The notes: a model not told the origin generated them from the letters alone. Positions 47,300 to 62,622 are shown, numbered from the stretch's first letter. The stretch: DNA of 64,000 nucleotides from Agrostemma githago (GCA_958450325.1 OY288256.1:10743057-10807056); one strand, 5' to 3'. Numbers and translations: made by a program.

Positions 47300-47461
47300 T
47301 GTTATCTATAATTATATGGATGTCCATGTATAGTGTTTAGGTCCATGTAGATTACTAACCCTAAACTCTATTTCCCTTGTATCCTATATATATGTACACC
47401 CATTAAGGAATAAACTACCTCTCAATTCTATCTTCTCTCTTCTTAATTCTCTTTCATAACG
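47300..47461 (+). repeat. 3' LTR of the Copia element
   Basis: It starts TGTTATCTATAAT after the polypurine tract (47290-47299) and ends TTTCATAACG, against ...ACAACA in the 5' copy. Confidence 0.83.
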
Positions 47462-47742
47462 CCAGTTAAATATTAATTAAGTTATCTGATGTGGCGAGTA
47501 ATAAAGTCAACAATACTACTCTGGTTTAACTACTCCAATAATACGTATTATTCTCATATTTATTGAAATTGATACTATTTTGGGAAGACGAATTATAGTT
47601 GGTATTGTTGTTAAATAATAAAATCAATTTTTAAAGTCATTTTAATAATTATTTTATTATTAAATGATTAAAAAAGTTGTATTAAATTAAATATTTGTAA
47701 TTTAAAATATTGGAAATATTAGTTTTTTAATCATATAAATAT

Positions 47743-47982
47743 TACTTCCCCCATCTTTTATTGTTCTACCCATTTGTTTCGGCACGTTATTGTTTTTTTG
47801 GTTGTGAGCGTAGTTTAGTAAAATAAATAAATGAATAAAAAAAGTGAGTGTTGTAATTATAGGTAAGTACTCCGTAGTATAATAAAAAAAATGGACCAAA
47901 AAGAAAATAATTGAAATGGGAAAAAGATAGAAAAACGAACGAAAATGAGAAATGAGAAAAATATAGAAAGATGGAGGAAGTA
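47743..47982. mobile_element. Stowaway-like MITE
   Basis: The ends TACTTCCCCCATCTTT and AAAGATGGAGGAAGTA are inverted repeats of the Tc1/Mariner-derived Stowaway type, 240 bp apart, with an AT-rich interior and no gene. Between here and 48199 there is only degenerate GGGTC-rich sequence. Confidence 0.65.
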
Positions 47983-48199
47983 ATATTTTAATGAGTTCTC
48001 GTTTATCTAACAGGTTAAATGGGTCAGGTCGGATTTCGACCCTAAATTAATGTGTCATATCAGGTCCGGATCAAACGGGTCACAGGTAAAAAAAAAAACG
48101 GGTTCATGACCCTAAAAAATGGTTCGGGTTACAAGTCGGATCACGTTTGACAGGTCTAGTTAATGAGTAAGGTGAAAGGTGGGGAAGGATGATGTGTTA

Positions 48200-48863
48200 G
48201 GGCAACCACAATGGTTGTCCATAAGGGGGTTCATAGTAATGGACGAACTTGGTACCATTGTTGAACTTGGTTTGCACTTCGTTCGTCCATAAAGGTTTGT
48301 GCAGATGAACCTTGTCCATAGCTGGAGAGAGAAAGCAAAGGTGTGAGTTTGAATAATAATGGTGGGCTCCACTGTATTTAATTGTCTATTTGCCCAATTT
48401 TTTCTTTCTATACTCTACATCTATTTCTGATAAATTTTACCATAATTAAATTAGTTAAATTTGTTGTTTGTGACGGGAATATCTGTCATAAATTTTTGAC
48501 GGGTCAAGGAACTCATCAAAAATATAAACGTTTGAGAATTCCATTTATCCGTAACCCATTTTTTTTACCGGTAATTGTCTATGAGACAGTTTTTTTACCC
48601 GGAAGTCGTTTGATCCGAACCCGACATGACCCTAAGCCGTTTAATTATTTTTATTAGTTATTTATTAAAATAATACAAAATGATTATTAATCAAATACTT
48701 GGAGAGATTAAATTTTAGTAGTGAGTGGATTGTGCGTGGGACCCATTTATAAACTTGGATGAACTTTTACCATTGTTGAAATAAGTTCATGAATGTTGAG
48801 TTTGTAGTTAAATGATGTGGCGGCAAATGAACCACAATGGAACTCTAATCATTGTGGTTGCTC
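48200..48863. mobile_element. PIF/Harbinger-like MITE (664 bp)
   Basis: The ends GGGCAACCACAATG and CATTGTGGTTGCTC are inverted. TTA lies before and TAA after, so one copy of the expected TTA duplication has changed. Internal GAACTTGG motifs are shared with the element at 49067. No protein is encoded. Confidence 0.65.
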
Positions 48864-48939
48864 TAAAGTGGTAGATAGTGTGAGCACATGGGAGTGTAAA
48901 TTTGGGTAGAAAAGCGTTGTTTTCGTTTGGTTAGTAAAT

Positions 48940-49033
48940 TACTTCCTCCGTTTCATAATTGTTTGCCTTTTATATTTATTGTGGGAAGTATTTTAATCAA
49001 AGATAAACAATTTAATGAAACGGAAGGAGTAGT
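48940..49033. mobile_element. Stowaway-like MITE (about 92 bp)
   Basis: TACTTCCTCCGTTTCAT at the left and ATGAAACGGAAGGAGTA at the right flank a short AT-rich centre and would form a near-complete hairpin. Confidence 0.75.
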
Positions 49034-49066
49034 ATGCATTGTTTCTCACAGCAGTACTCCCCCTTA

Positions 49067-50950
49067 GAGCAACAACAATAACAAACGTTCATCCAAGTTC
49101 ATTCTACGCCACATCACTGCCACATCACTATCTACAAACTTAAACAAACTCAAACTCCAAAGAACCAATGTCAACAATAGCACAAGTTCATCCAAGTTTA
49201 TAAATAGGTCCTACACACAATCCACTCACACTACTTAATATTAATTTCTACCAAAACATTTCATTTTTAAATTAACATCATAATATTTTTTTAATAAATT
49301 AACATTACATTTTTAAATTAACAACAAAATGCTTTTTAATAAAAAAAAAATTTAACTCATAATTTTTTAAACTCCATATTTTTTTAACAATCTAAAAAAA
49401 TAAATTAACACTTCCCACCAACATCTATAATAATACATTTATTTATATTTTGATATCTCCTCCAAATCGTTGCCAAATATGCTCGACCTGGCAAACAGAT
49501 ATGGTCATGTCGTGTTCATGTTCGTGTCATACGCAAACGGGTCACGGATCCTTCAACCCAAATCCGATCCACTTACATAAATGGGTCGTTAAAGTTTCAA
49601 CCCAAACCCAGTAATTTTGTGTCGGGTTCGTATCGAGTTTTCGTGTCATGTCCATATTAGGAAAGTATTTACATTTTTATATTAGAAATGGTTTTAAAAA
49701 AATTCGACTAATTTACTAACCTGGTTATTCGTGTTGGGTTCGTGTTTCGGGACCTAAACCCAAACCCGACCCAATTAAATCTCGTGTCGACCCAATTAGA
49801 TAAATGGGTTATGAACCTTCAACCAGAACCCGTTAATTACGTATCGTGTTTTCAGGTCGTGTCATTTGTGGCCCGCTGAAGTTATATTCCACTATTTTTT
49901 TTCATCGAAAAGTTAATAAAATTTAGGGTTATTTCATAACAATAATACCAACTATGGGGGTGCTTCTTATATTAATACAAACTATACGTAATCCCGTTTT
50001 AATATCAACTATCCTCTCATTAATCTCTCTTTATAACCAATGCCTTTTTTTACCTGTAAAACCGGTAATTGTGACCTGCTAGGTTTTGGTGCGCCTCTTC
50101 TTCTTCTTCTTCCCCTTTCTATTCATCAAATTAAAAGTCATCCTCAATTATCAACCTTCAAAACCCTAATTGATACAATGAGATGTGGTTATTCATCTGG
50201 ATCCTTCTCTAATTCGTATCCTTCAAATGTCAGATTTTTTTTTTGCAAACGTCAGATGCTCTAATTTATTTACCACAATTTCAAAAAATTTAAGAAAAGC
50301 AATGGCGATAGGAGATGTCGAGTTCAACAATGGCGAGAGAAGAGTACGTAGTAACGAGAGAGGAAGTGTACAGAATATGGTGGGAGAGGGACTTTAATTC
50401 AAAAGGAAATTAAAAGGAAAAGGGAACCGGCTCATCAGGTAGCCGGTAACTTGTTCTAAAGAGAGATTAATGTGAGGATAGTTCATATTAAAATGGGATT
50501 ACGTATAGTTGGTATTAATATAAGAAGCACCCCCATAGTTGGTATTATTGTTATGAAATAACCCTAAAATTTATTGTACAAAATACCAAATCTTAATTTA
50601 AATTACATTATTTTTAATAATTTAACAATCTAAAAAAAATTAACACTTCGATGGTTTAGTATTAACGTATTTGTAGATTTTTTTGTATAATACTCATTCT
50701 AATTACTAATGATTAATAATTAATTAGATGGTCAAAATTATATGCTCAAACAAAAGGAAAGGTAGGAAATGGCAATAGAAAATGGTCTGCAACTTTGTCA
50801 TTCTGCAGGGAGGGCCCAGTTGAATCAACAACAGACTTGGTTCGTTTTCTCGAACGCCTACGAACGAACCAAAACAAACAATAGCAAAGTTCATCGCAGA
50901 AACGTCCATCTTTACAAACTCACACAACAAACTTGCTATTGTTGATGCTC
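49067..50950. mobile_element. PIF/Harbinger-like MITE with a nested MULE
   Basis: The ends GAGCAACAACAATA and TATTGTTGATGCTC are inverted repeats flanked by TTA on both sides (49064-49066 and 50951-50953). A 639-bp MULE (49926-50564) is inserted within. The interior also has a degenerate tract rich in GGGTC/GACCC words (49500-49870), and no gene is seen. Confidence 0.72.
49926..50564. mobile_element. MULE copy 3, 639 bp, with possible captured gene segment
   Basis: The terminal inverted repeats are about 108 bp (GGGTTATTTCATAACAATAA at the left, complemented at the right). The flanks are a perfect 9-bp duplication TAAAATTTA (49917-49925 and 50565-50573), diagnostic of Mutator-like elements. 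The centre (about 50035-50400) looks like the start of a plant gene: a TTC/TCT-rich leader, AAAACCCTAATT and an ATG, then short reading frames. Its source gene is not recognised. Confidence 0.82.
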
Positions 50951-51147
50951 TTAGTCTCTTTTTAAAAAGGGGGATAGATGAAAGCTTTGGATGAGAGAGA
51001 GTATTTCTCCTCCTGTCACAAAGACAACTACTTCACGTTATATTAATAATAAAACAAAACTTGTAAGAGAGAGACAATTTCTTATTAAGTTATTAAATGA
51101 CTGATTCTTTGTACTATTTTAGGTGTTATTCGTAAACATTTTAATAT

Positions 51148-52307
51148 GGGTTATTTAATGACAATAATAATTATAGGGTGTCTTCTCAAAATAACCTGAC
51201 CACTTTCCTTTTTCACCTTTAATTTTATTTAAGAACAATAATACCAACTACACAAAATGGCATCTTCCCAAAATAATATCAATTTTAATAAATCTGAAAA
51301 TAATACTTATTATTGGAGTAGTTAAACAGAGTAATATAGGTGACCAGATACCGGTATAACCTGTCCACCTTCCTTTTTCGTCTTTATTTTATTTTATATT
51401 ATTTCATTTCTTTCACTTACTCAATCTACGGAGCACTAAACGTCATTAATGTCTCCTGCCTTCCTGTTCCTTCAACCTCACCAAAACTAGCTAACAACAC
51501 AATCCTACACCAAAATCAACACGTTAATCTAAACAAAACCTATAGGAAAAATTTTTAGAAAATCTTCAGAGAGTCGGAAACTTTCTTGAGCTCAATCTCA
51601 AGCTCCATCATAGTAGTAACCTTACTAAACTTAATAAGTAATAACGGATGCCAAAGCTCGTATATCAGACACCGCCTCCGCCATATCCGGTTGTTTCCTT
51701 CAATTATTGGACTCATCGACAACACTCTCCCCTTCCTTCCCCCTCATCGACAACGTCAAGGAAAAGATGCAGATTGAAGATTCGTTTTGAAGTCTAGAAT
51801 TTTTTAGATTTTTTTTGGAGATGAACATCTGCCATTAATGAAGAGAAGGAGGGTGATGCACATCTGCCATCACGTACTTTTCTGAGTTAACTAGTCCAAT
51901 GATACGTATTATTCTTAAATTAAATGAAATTGATACTGTATTATTTTGAGAAGGCGCCTTATAGTTGGTATTATTCTCGTTAAATAACCCAAATATTAAT
52001 TAGGTTACCTGATGTAGAAGGTTAGAAAGACAATCATACTACTCTGGTTCAACTATTCCAATAATACTTATTATTCTTAGATTTATTGAAATTGATATTA
52101 TTTTGGGAAGACACCCTATAGTTGGTATTATTCTCGTTAAATAACCCAAATATTAATTAGGTTACCTGATGTAGAAGGTTAGAAAGACAACCATACTACT
52201 CTGGTTCAAGTACTCCAATAATACGTATTATTCTTAGATTTATTGAAATTGATATTATTTTGGGAAGACACCACCCTATAGTTGGTATTATTGTCATTAA
52301 ATAACCC
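51148..52307. mobile_element. MULE copy 2, 1160 bp, with tandemly repeated ends
   Basis: It begins GGGTTATTTAA and ends TTAAATAACCC. The flanking 9-mers TTTTAATAT and TTTTAGTAT match at eight of nine bases. The right end has three tandem versions of the terminal unit (about 51889-51989, 51990-52147, 52148-52307) and the left end two. The middle (about 51430-51860) is homologous to copy 1 at 28640-29560, without the hAT-like insert. Confidence 0.8.
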
Positions 52308-52575
52308 TTTTAGTATTGAATGTCGCTTAAAGTGATTATTTCATTCTAGACAAGTTTTTGCTGTAAGCACACCCATTTAATGTAGATTGTAATCCCTTGG
52401 AGCACAATAACATGATATCCCATGATTAGTTGAAGCACAATGTTTTTCTTATTCAGTAAATACATACATTAAAATAGCTATACCATGTCGAAACATAAAA
52501 ATGGCCAGAGCGACCTATTTGAGAATGTGTAGAATACAATATTTAGGAGTAAGAATATAACATACAAACATGATT

Positions 52576-56209
<3,634 letters not shown>

Positions 56210-56933
56210 TTTTCGCCCGCCCGCCCGCCCTTTTCCTGCTTCTTTGTTTATATTTATGGTTGTAGACTGACGGAGTACGGAGTGTAATATAGCCAAGCTA
56301 AGGTTGGTTGGAAAGGCAAGGAAAATAAAAGGCAAAATGATTAGTATACGCCAAGATTTGGTTAATGGGATCTATAACTAATCCAAGTATTTATCGATGA
56401 TGATGATGATGATGATGATGTTGAAACATGTTCACTTGGTCGTGTTATTAGAAGGATAATTCTATTTTAAAGTGTATGTAGGTTTATGAGCCAATTCAAT
56501 TACTCCATAATGTGACCGGCCACGATACTTATCAACTCTTTACTCATTGTCCAACTGTTTGCTATATTGCTTCTTCAAATGTGTAATAAACAGCGAATAT
56601 GACATGGCAACACCATATCTCACGTTTAAGTAGTCGTGAATTGCTGTCTTCCCAATAGGCGGAAATGGAGGAATATAGGAGTACCTTTTCTAACCTTTTT
56701 TTAGTCTTATTAAGCACGTCTTGCGATGTCGTCTAGGAAAATATCTATGAAAGAGCAAGATAGAATTATTGAATTATTCTTTAGTACAGTACCTCGTAAA
56801 TACACCTGGGTCATGTACTCATCCCCTTTCCTCTAACCAAATAATAATCCTCCAAAATTTTCCCGCCTACTACCCTATGGTCTATTTTGGGTCATTGGGT
56901 ATATTTGGTTGGGCTTATATTGTCAAATAAATA
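56210..56933 (-). promoter_or_regulatory. 5' UTR and promoter region of the phospholipase C gene
   Basis: A (GGGC)n run lies just before the ATG (56212-56231). A possible TATA (minus CTATATTACAC) lies at about 56282-56292, 75 bases upstream. A (GAT)n microsatellite is at 56397-56425. Nothing else is recognised before the possible Helitron start at 56934. Confidence 0.45.
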
Positions 56934-57329
56934 TCTACTATATATGCTACATATAACCCTACTCCCTTATTAAGGCTAAATATATGCTTAATATACGTTA
57001 TATACTTATATATATATATATATATATTAGGCTTTTTTCGAGCGATCTCATTGGTCCGTTCAATCAAGCCTCAAATTAGAAAAGTATCATAAATAAATAA
57101 ATAAATCAATTAGAGAATCTTTTGGTTATTACAATATATATTTAATTTATTATATTAATGTGATATTTTACAATTCTGACGTGAAAACTTTTAAAGTTCA
57201 TTTTTTTAAAACATTCCCGTAAAATAAATTATAAAAATGAAATAATTAGATTCGTGTTAAAAATGCTTTCATTAGAGTATAAATTTCATATCATTTGTTT
57301 CACATTATGTGATGAATTTATAACCTATA

Positions 57330-60300
57330 ACAGTTTTAAAATTATCCCACATCGACAAATTACAATATGATAATGAAATTCTATGTTATAAATAAAGAGT
57401 AATTCGTTCTTCGATATCTACCAAAAGTCTTTTGAATCTCAAAAAGAGTTTATAAGACTATAAACTTAAGTAATTATCTTACATCGAGATGATGAAATTT
57501 TATATTATAAATAAGAGTAATTCTATATTATAAATATTAGTAATCATTCAGTTTTAAATATCGATTAAAAAACTTTTGATATATAAGACTGCAAATTTAA
57601 AATGATCCCATATTTACAAAATTATAGTGAGTTGATGAAATTCTATATTATGTATTTTTTTTTAATCTTAAAAAGAGCTGATGGAATACTATAAACTTAA
57701 ATAAATTATTTCACATCGAAAAATATGATAAGTTGATGAATTTTATATTATAAATAAGACTAATCATTCGTTATTAAATATCAATCAAAAAAAACTTTTA
57801 AGTCTTAAAAAGTCTCTTAATAAGACTACAAACTTAAGTAAAAATAATCTCAAATCGAAAAATTATAATAAGGTGATGAAACTTTATATTATAAATAAAT
57901 AATACTCTGTAGTAACCATGTGCTCTTAGATATTAACCAAAAATATTTTGAGTCTTAAAATATATATTAAGACTATAAACTTAACTAAAACTATCTCACA
58001 TTTGAAAAATTATAAAGTTTCATCAAACATAAATCTTTTGAGTCTTAAAAAAGTTGTCAAAGACTATACACTTAAATAAAAAAATTATAATAAGGTGATG
58101 AAATTCTATATTATAAATAAAACTAAAAAAAATTCTTTACACATCAACGAAGTTAAGTAATTCTCCTCATCGAAAAATTATGATGAGCTTATGAATTTGT
58201 ACTAAAGAAGAGTAATCATCGTTTTTAATATCAACCAACAAAAAACCTTTTGTTTTTTTAAAAAACTATGATGGAATTCTATGTCATTGTTTTTAAAATT
58301 ATGATGAAGTCATGAATTTGTAGTCTTGAGTTTATAAAGGGTCTTAATAAGACTACAAACTTAAAATTATCTCACATCGAAACAATTAAAATAAGTTACG
58401 ATAATGATTCTATATTATAAACCAGACTACAAATTTTAGTTAAATTTATCTCACATCGACAAATTATAATAAGGTGATGGATTTTTATATTATAAATAAG
58501 ACTAATTATTTGTTCTTAGATTCTTAGATATCAATCAAAATCTTTTGAGTCTTAAAAAACTATTAAGACTATAAACTTTAAGTAAATTATCCCACATCGA
58601 AAAATTATACCCTCTCTTTTGAGTCTTAAAACACTCTTAAGGCTATAAACTTAAGTAAATTATATCTCACATCAAAAAATTATACTCCCTTCTGTCACTA
58701 TTTTTTGCATCATTTCATTAAAATATCCCTCACAAATATTAAGGTCCCTCACAAATATTAAGGTAATGGAGGAAAAAATAGTGAACGAAGAGATTATAGT
58801 AAGACGATGAAATTCGTTAAAATACCCCTCACAAATATTAATGGAGAAAAAAATAGTGAACGAAGAGAGTATAATAAGACGATGAAATTCTATTATATAA
58901 ATAAAAGTAGTCATTTCTCAAAATTATGATGAGGTGATTAAATTCTATATTATAAATAAGTGTAATAATTCGTCTATGAATAAAAGTTTTTAACTAGACT
59001 ATATCTAAACTTAAATAAATTTAAGTAAATAATAAGGTGAATTTTTATTAATATATAAATAAAAGTAATCATTCATCCAAAATATATAATAAGATAATCC
59101 ATATGCTTATACTAAAAGTGGAATATTTTAAATGCTTAAATACAACCCTATGGGTTAAATACCGACAAAAAAACTTTTGAATCTAAAAAAAGTTTTTAAT
59201 ATACAAGACTACAAACTTAAAATCATCCCACATTGAAAAATGTGATGAAATTCTATACTTCGTATTATAATCAAGAGTTAAAAAGAGCTTAAAGTATAAG
59301 CTTAAGTAAATTGTCTCACATCGAAAAAAAATTGACGAGCTTATGGAAGACTATAAACTTAAATAAATCATCCCACATCGAAAAGTTATGATAAGTTGAT
59401 GAATTCTATATTATAAATAAGATAAATCATTCGTTCTTAAATATCAATAAGAAAATATTTAAGTCTCTTAATAAGACTACAAAGTTAAATAAAAATAATC
59501 TCACATAAGGTGATGAAACTTTATAGTATAAATACGACTAATCATTCGTTCTTAGATATCAATAAAAAAACTTCTGAGTCTTAAAAAATCTCTTAATAAG
59601 ACAACAAACTTAACTAAAATAATCGCACATCGAAAAATTATAATAAGGTGAAACTTAAGTAAACCTGGCCCACACCCGAAAAATTATAAAGTTTTATCAA
59701 ACAAAATTTTTTTGAGTCTTAAAAAGGTTCTTAAGACTATACATAAAAGACTAATTATAATTTTTTCCTTAGACATCAACCAACTTAAGTAATTCTCCAC
59801 ATCGAAAAATAATGATGAGGTTATGAATTTCTACTAAATAAGAGTAATCATTATTTTTAAATATCAACCAACAATATTTTGAGTTTAAAAAAGTCTTAAT
59901 AAGATTATAAAATTAAAATTATCCCACATTGAAACAATTAAAATAAGGTACGGTGATGATTCTATATTATAAATAAGACTACAAATTTTACATAAATTAT
60001 CCTACATCGACAAATTATAATATGGTTATGGTTTTCTATATTATAAATATGACTAATTATTTGTTCATATCAATCAAAATCTTTTTAGTCTTCAAAAAAA
60101 TCTTAAGACCATAATAAGACGATGAAATTCTATGGTGATGAAATTCTATATTATAAACAAGACTAATCATTCATCCTTAGATGTCAACAAAAAAACTTTT
60201 AGTCGTAATTTTTCGTTCTTAGATATTAACCAACAATCTTTTGAACTTAAAAAAGGTATAATTAAAGTATATAGTTAATGTATAATTATCTCGCATCGAA

Positions 60301-60950
60301 ATTAAGATGGTGGGATGATATTTTATGTATTATAAATAAGAGTAATCATGCATCCGTCTATAAATAAAAGTTCTTAATTAGAGTATATCTAAACTTAAAT
60401 AAACTTAAATAAAATTATCCCACATCGAAAAATTATAATAAAAGATGATCAAATTCGATTATATAAGTAAAGAGTAATCATCTATCATCTAACATAGATA
60501 TAAAAACAAACTCTTTTAAGTCTTCAAAATAGCTCTTAAAATTATAAACTTAATTAAGTAATTAAATTATACCACATCGAAAAAGTATGATGAGGTGATG
60601 AAATTCTATATCTAAGTGAGTATTCTTATGGTTTTAAATATCAACCAACAAATTTTGAGTCTTAAAAAGCTTTTTAAAAGGACTAGAAACCTAAAATTAT
60701 CTCACATCGAAAAAATTAAAATAAGGGGTTGATTCTATATTATAAATAAGAGTAATCGTGCGTTTTTCTGGGTCTTTAAAGCATATCTTAAAACTATATA
60801 TCGAAAAATTATGATGAGGCGATAGAATCTTATATTATCAATCAAAAAAATTATTCGCATTTATTCTTTTGAGTTTTAAAATAAGCTCTTAAGATTATAA
60901 ACTTAGTTGAAATTAAGTTTGATTACGAATATCATGTGATCATCTTATTT
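57330..60950 (+). repeat. Degenerate tandem array with snRNA-type promoter elements
   Basis: About 24 units of roughly 130-160 bp occur, many diverged or truncated. A typical unit has RTCCCACATCG (or one change, such as ATCTCACATCG), then AAAAATTATRATAAGGTGATG, then TTATAAATAA, then ATCATTCGTTCTTAGATATC, then AGTCTTAA-loop-TTAAGACT and ATAAACTTAAGTAAATTAT, then the next unit. Exact RTCCCACATCG copies include 57344-57354, 59370-59380 and 60417-60427. The gap to TATAAATA-like sequence is 31-32 bases in those measured. This equals the arrangement of plant RNA polymerase II snRNA promoters (USE plus TATA). No U1, U2, U4, U5 or U6 RNA body follows. Confidence 0.75.
58683..58875. mobile_element. 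Stowaway-like MITE within the array
   Basis: TACTCCCTTCTGTCACTATT at the left and AATAGTGAACGAAGAGAGTA at the right are inverted, with an internal partial duplication of the right end (58775-58795). It splits one array unit. Confidence 0.6.
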
Positions 60951-61066
60951 ATTATAATGATATTGATTGATCAAGTTTCTTATTTAACGAATATACATCA
61001 TCAATGTAATTAAGCCAATTAACCCAAAGCCAACTAACCCGTGCAACGCACGGGTTTTAACTAGTA

Positions 61067-61882
61067 TCATATATACCGTGCATCATTAATAATATTTATG
61101 TAGCCTCATGACTGATATGACAAGTATATTTTACAATCTCTATGATTTGTCTCAGTGTATACTAAATATCGAGAGTATATATATAACAGCGGAAATACAT
61201 TTTGTTTTTGTAATAATCAGATATAAGATTGTAATTAAATATTATAATTGTATTCCCCTATTACATAAAAAATTGCCTAAATTTTAAGCTCTCAATTTGG
61301 ACAAAATTGATATAACAAATAAGGAAAGAACCACACTCAATTAACAATCATATCATATAAAGAATAGTTACAGGTTAAATATTTAAAATCTAATAATGAC
61401 TGTATTGATGAAAACAAATTGTAGAAATATAGTTGCTTAAATTTCTAACAACAATTATGAACTATTTTTATGAACAAATGATATATACTGAAATTATAAA
61501 GAATAACTAGATCTAAACATAAAAAGTATATAATTATACTCTATTTGAAAATAAATTTAAAGTGAATATACATTTCACAATTTACACAAATTATTCTTAT
61601 ATTAAAAAAAAATATTTAAAAGAGAAGTGATTGTCTCGAGAAATATGAATGACAAATAAAATACAGAGGTAGTAATTTTTTGGACTACATATTTCATTAT
61701 ATTAGTTAAGGTCGTTATCTTGATTAAGTATGTAATTTCAAATTATTTTTATATCCAAATACAATGATAAAAATTATGAAAAATTATTAGGTTTCTAATT
61801 AAAATCTATTTTGTATAAATAATTAACTAAAATAAATAAATTTTTACAAATACCGTGCATACATGCACGGGGTTTATACTAG
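61067..61882 (+). mobile_element. Small Helitron next to the first one
   Basis: The 3' end is hairpin CCGTGCATACATGCACGG (61853-61870), then GGTTTATA and CTAG (61879-61882) followed by T. A start TCATATATACCGTGC at 61067 follows the CTAGT of the previous element directly. Helitrons often insert at each other's 3' end. The interior is AT-rich without a gene. Confidence 0.5.
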
Positions 61883-62479
61883 TGGGTGATTAGTTAGCTT
61901 GGTTTTGGGCCAGGTCAATTCGGGTTTGTAAGATTTGGGGTTAGTTAATTTGGATTGTACACCATAGGTTCGGTTCATTACGGATATGTTACTTGTAGAT
62001 TCATTTTGCCAAGTTGATACAGACCAAATACGAAGGGTAGTCTCATAATTATATTTTATTTCTAACTTATTCTCCAAGACAATTAGCCTATATAAAAACA
62101 TCTATACTATTATATAAAAAGTCAAATCTTTTTTTTTTGAGGTAATATAAAAAGTCAATCTTTTTCCATAATCCTTCTACAATCCTAAACTATATCACTA
62201 ATCTAATGGTTGACACCTAATCACTTCTCAAATTTTCCAGGTGGCCTCTCTTACATTAGTTTTATTAAATCCTTCATCTGGTTAAGATGAAAATAAACTT
62301 GTATTGTACTCTTTGGAGGTCTATACGTTTCGACTCATCATCAACTCATTCGACTGTCATCTTAATTAGTTAATTACTCTCTCATTAAGATCTCTTTTAA
62401 TATTAATGCCACTTTCCATATTCTATCACATAAAACTGCTGAAATTTTCTAAGTTATAAAATTCTTATTCCTTGCATAC
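61883..62479. other. Intergenic stretch with a Helitron 5' end
   Basis: No gene is seen. At 62101 TCTATACTATTATATAAA, preceded by A, matches a Helitron 5' terminus. Its 3' end is not found in the window; the Copia at 62480 may lie inside it. Confidence 0.5.
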
Positions 62480-62620
62480 TGTGAATATAATAGATAGTTA
62501 GTTACGTAGTTAATTACAAGTTAGTTACAATAATATAACTACCTCACCTATATATACTTGCATGTATCTCATTACTCACTCACGTTTTACATAATCAATA
62601 ATAACAAATTTTATATTTCA
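62480..62620 (+). repeat. 5' LTR of a second Copia element (141 bp)
   Basis: It runs TGTGAATATAATAG...TTATATTTCA, with TATA (CTATATATAC) at about 62550. The start is chosen from TG and length; CATAC (62475-62479) would be the target duplication, with the partner outside the window. Confidence 0.65.
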
Positions 62621-62622
62621 TA

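Larger units (their letters stand above)
29574..47461 (+). mobile_element. Copia retrotransposon, internally deleted, split by Tat C
   Basis: The LTRs are 29574-29738 (165 bp) and 47300-47461 (162 bp), with a CGAGT/CCAGT duplication (one mismatch) at 29569-29573 and 47462-47466. The polypurine tract CAAGGGGGAG precedes the 3' LTR. Without Tat C the element is only about 3.1 kb. It keeps gag and the second half of RT plus RNase H, but protease, integrase and the first half of RT are missing. The deletion joint lies in an ATT-rich stretch at about 31168-31200. It is inserted in the MULE. Confidence 0.88.
28303..47620. mobile_element. MULE-type non-autonomous element, copy 1, split by Copia
   Basis: The left part is 28303-29573 and the right part 47462-47620. 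Its ends begin (G)GGTTATTTAA with CAATAATACCAACTATAGGG and ACGTATTATTGGAGTAGTTAAACC inside, inverted at the other end. The left end has two tandem copies of the roughly 165-bp terminal unit (28303-28468 and 28470-28640). Between the ends is a segment (about 28680-29560) also present in copy 2 at 51430-51860. The duplication is not recognisable. Copies at 49926 and 51148 with 9-bp duplications identify the superfamily. Confidence 0.7.
56934..61064 (+). mobile_element. Possible Helitron holding the tandem array
   Basis: The 3' end is convincing: hairpin CCCGTGCAACGCACGGG (61038-61054), TTTTAA, then CTAG (61061-61064) followed by T. The proposed 5' end TCTACTATATATGC at 56934 is preceded by A, as Helitron insertion between A and T requires, but the pairing of the two ends is a guess. 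No Rep/helicase gene is present, so it would be non-autonomous. Confidence 0.45.

Noticed and set aside
57330..60950. CRISPR-like array
   Set aside because: Units are long, degenerate and AT-rich without regular unique spacers, and the genome is a plant's.
57330..60950. Cluster of true snRNA genes
   Set aside because: None of the U1, U2, U4, U5 or U6 RNA starts or Sm-site context could be found after the TATA boxes.
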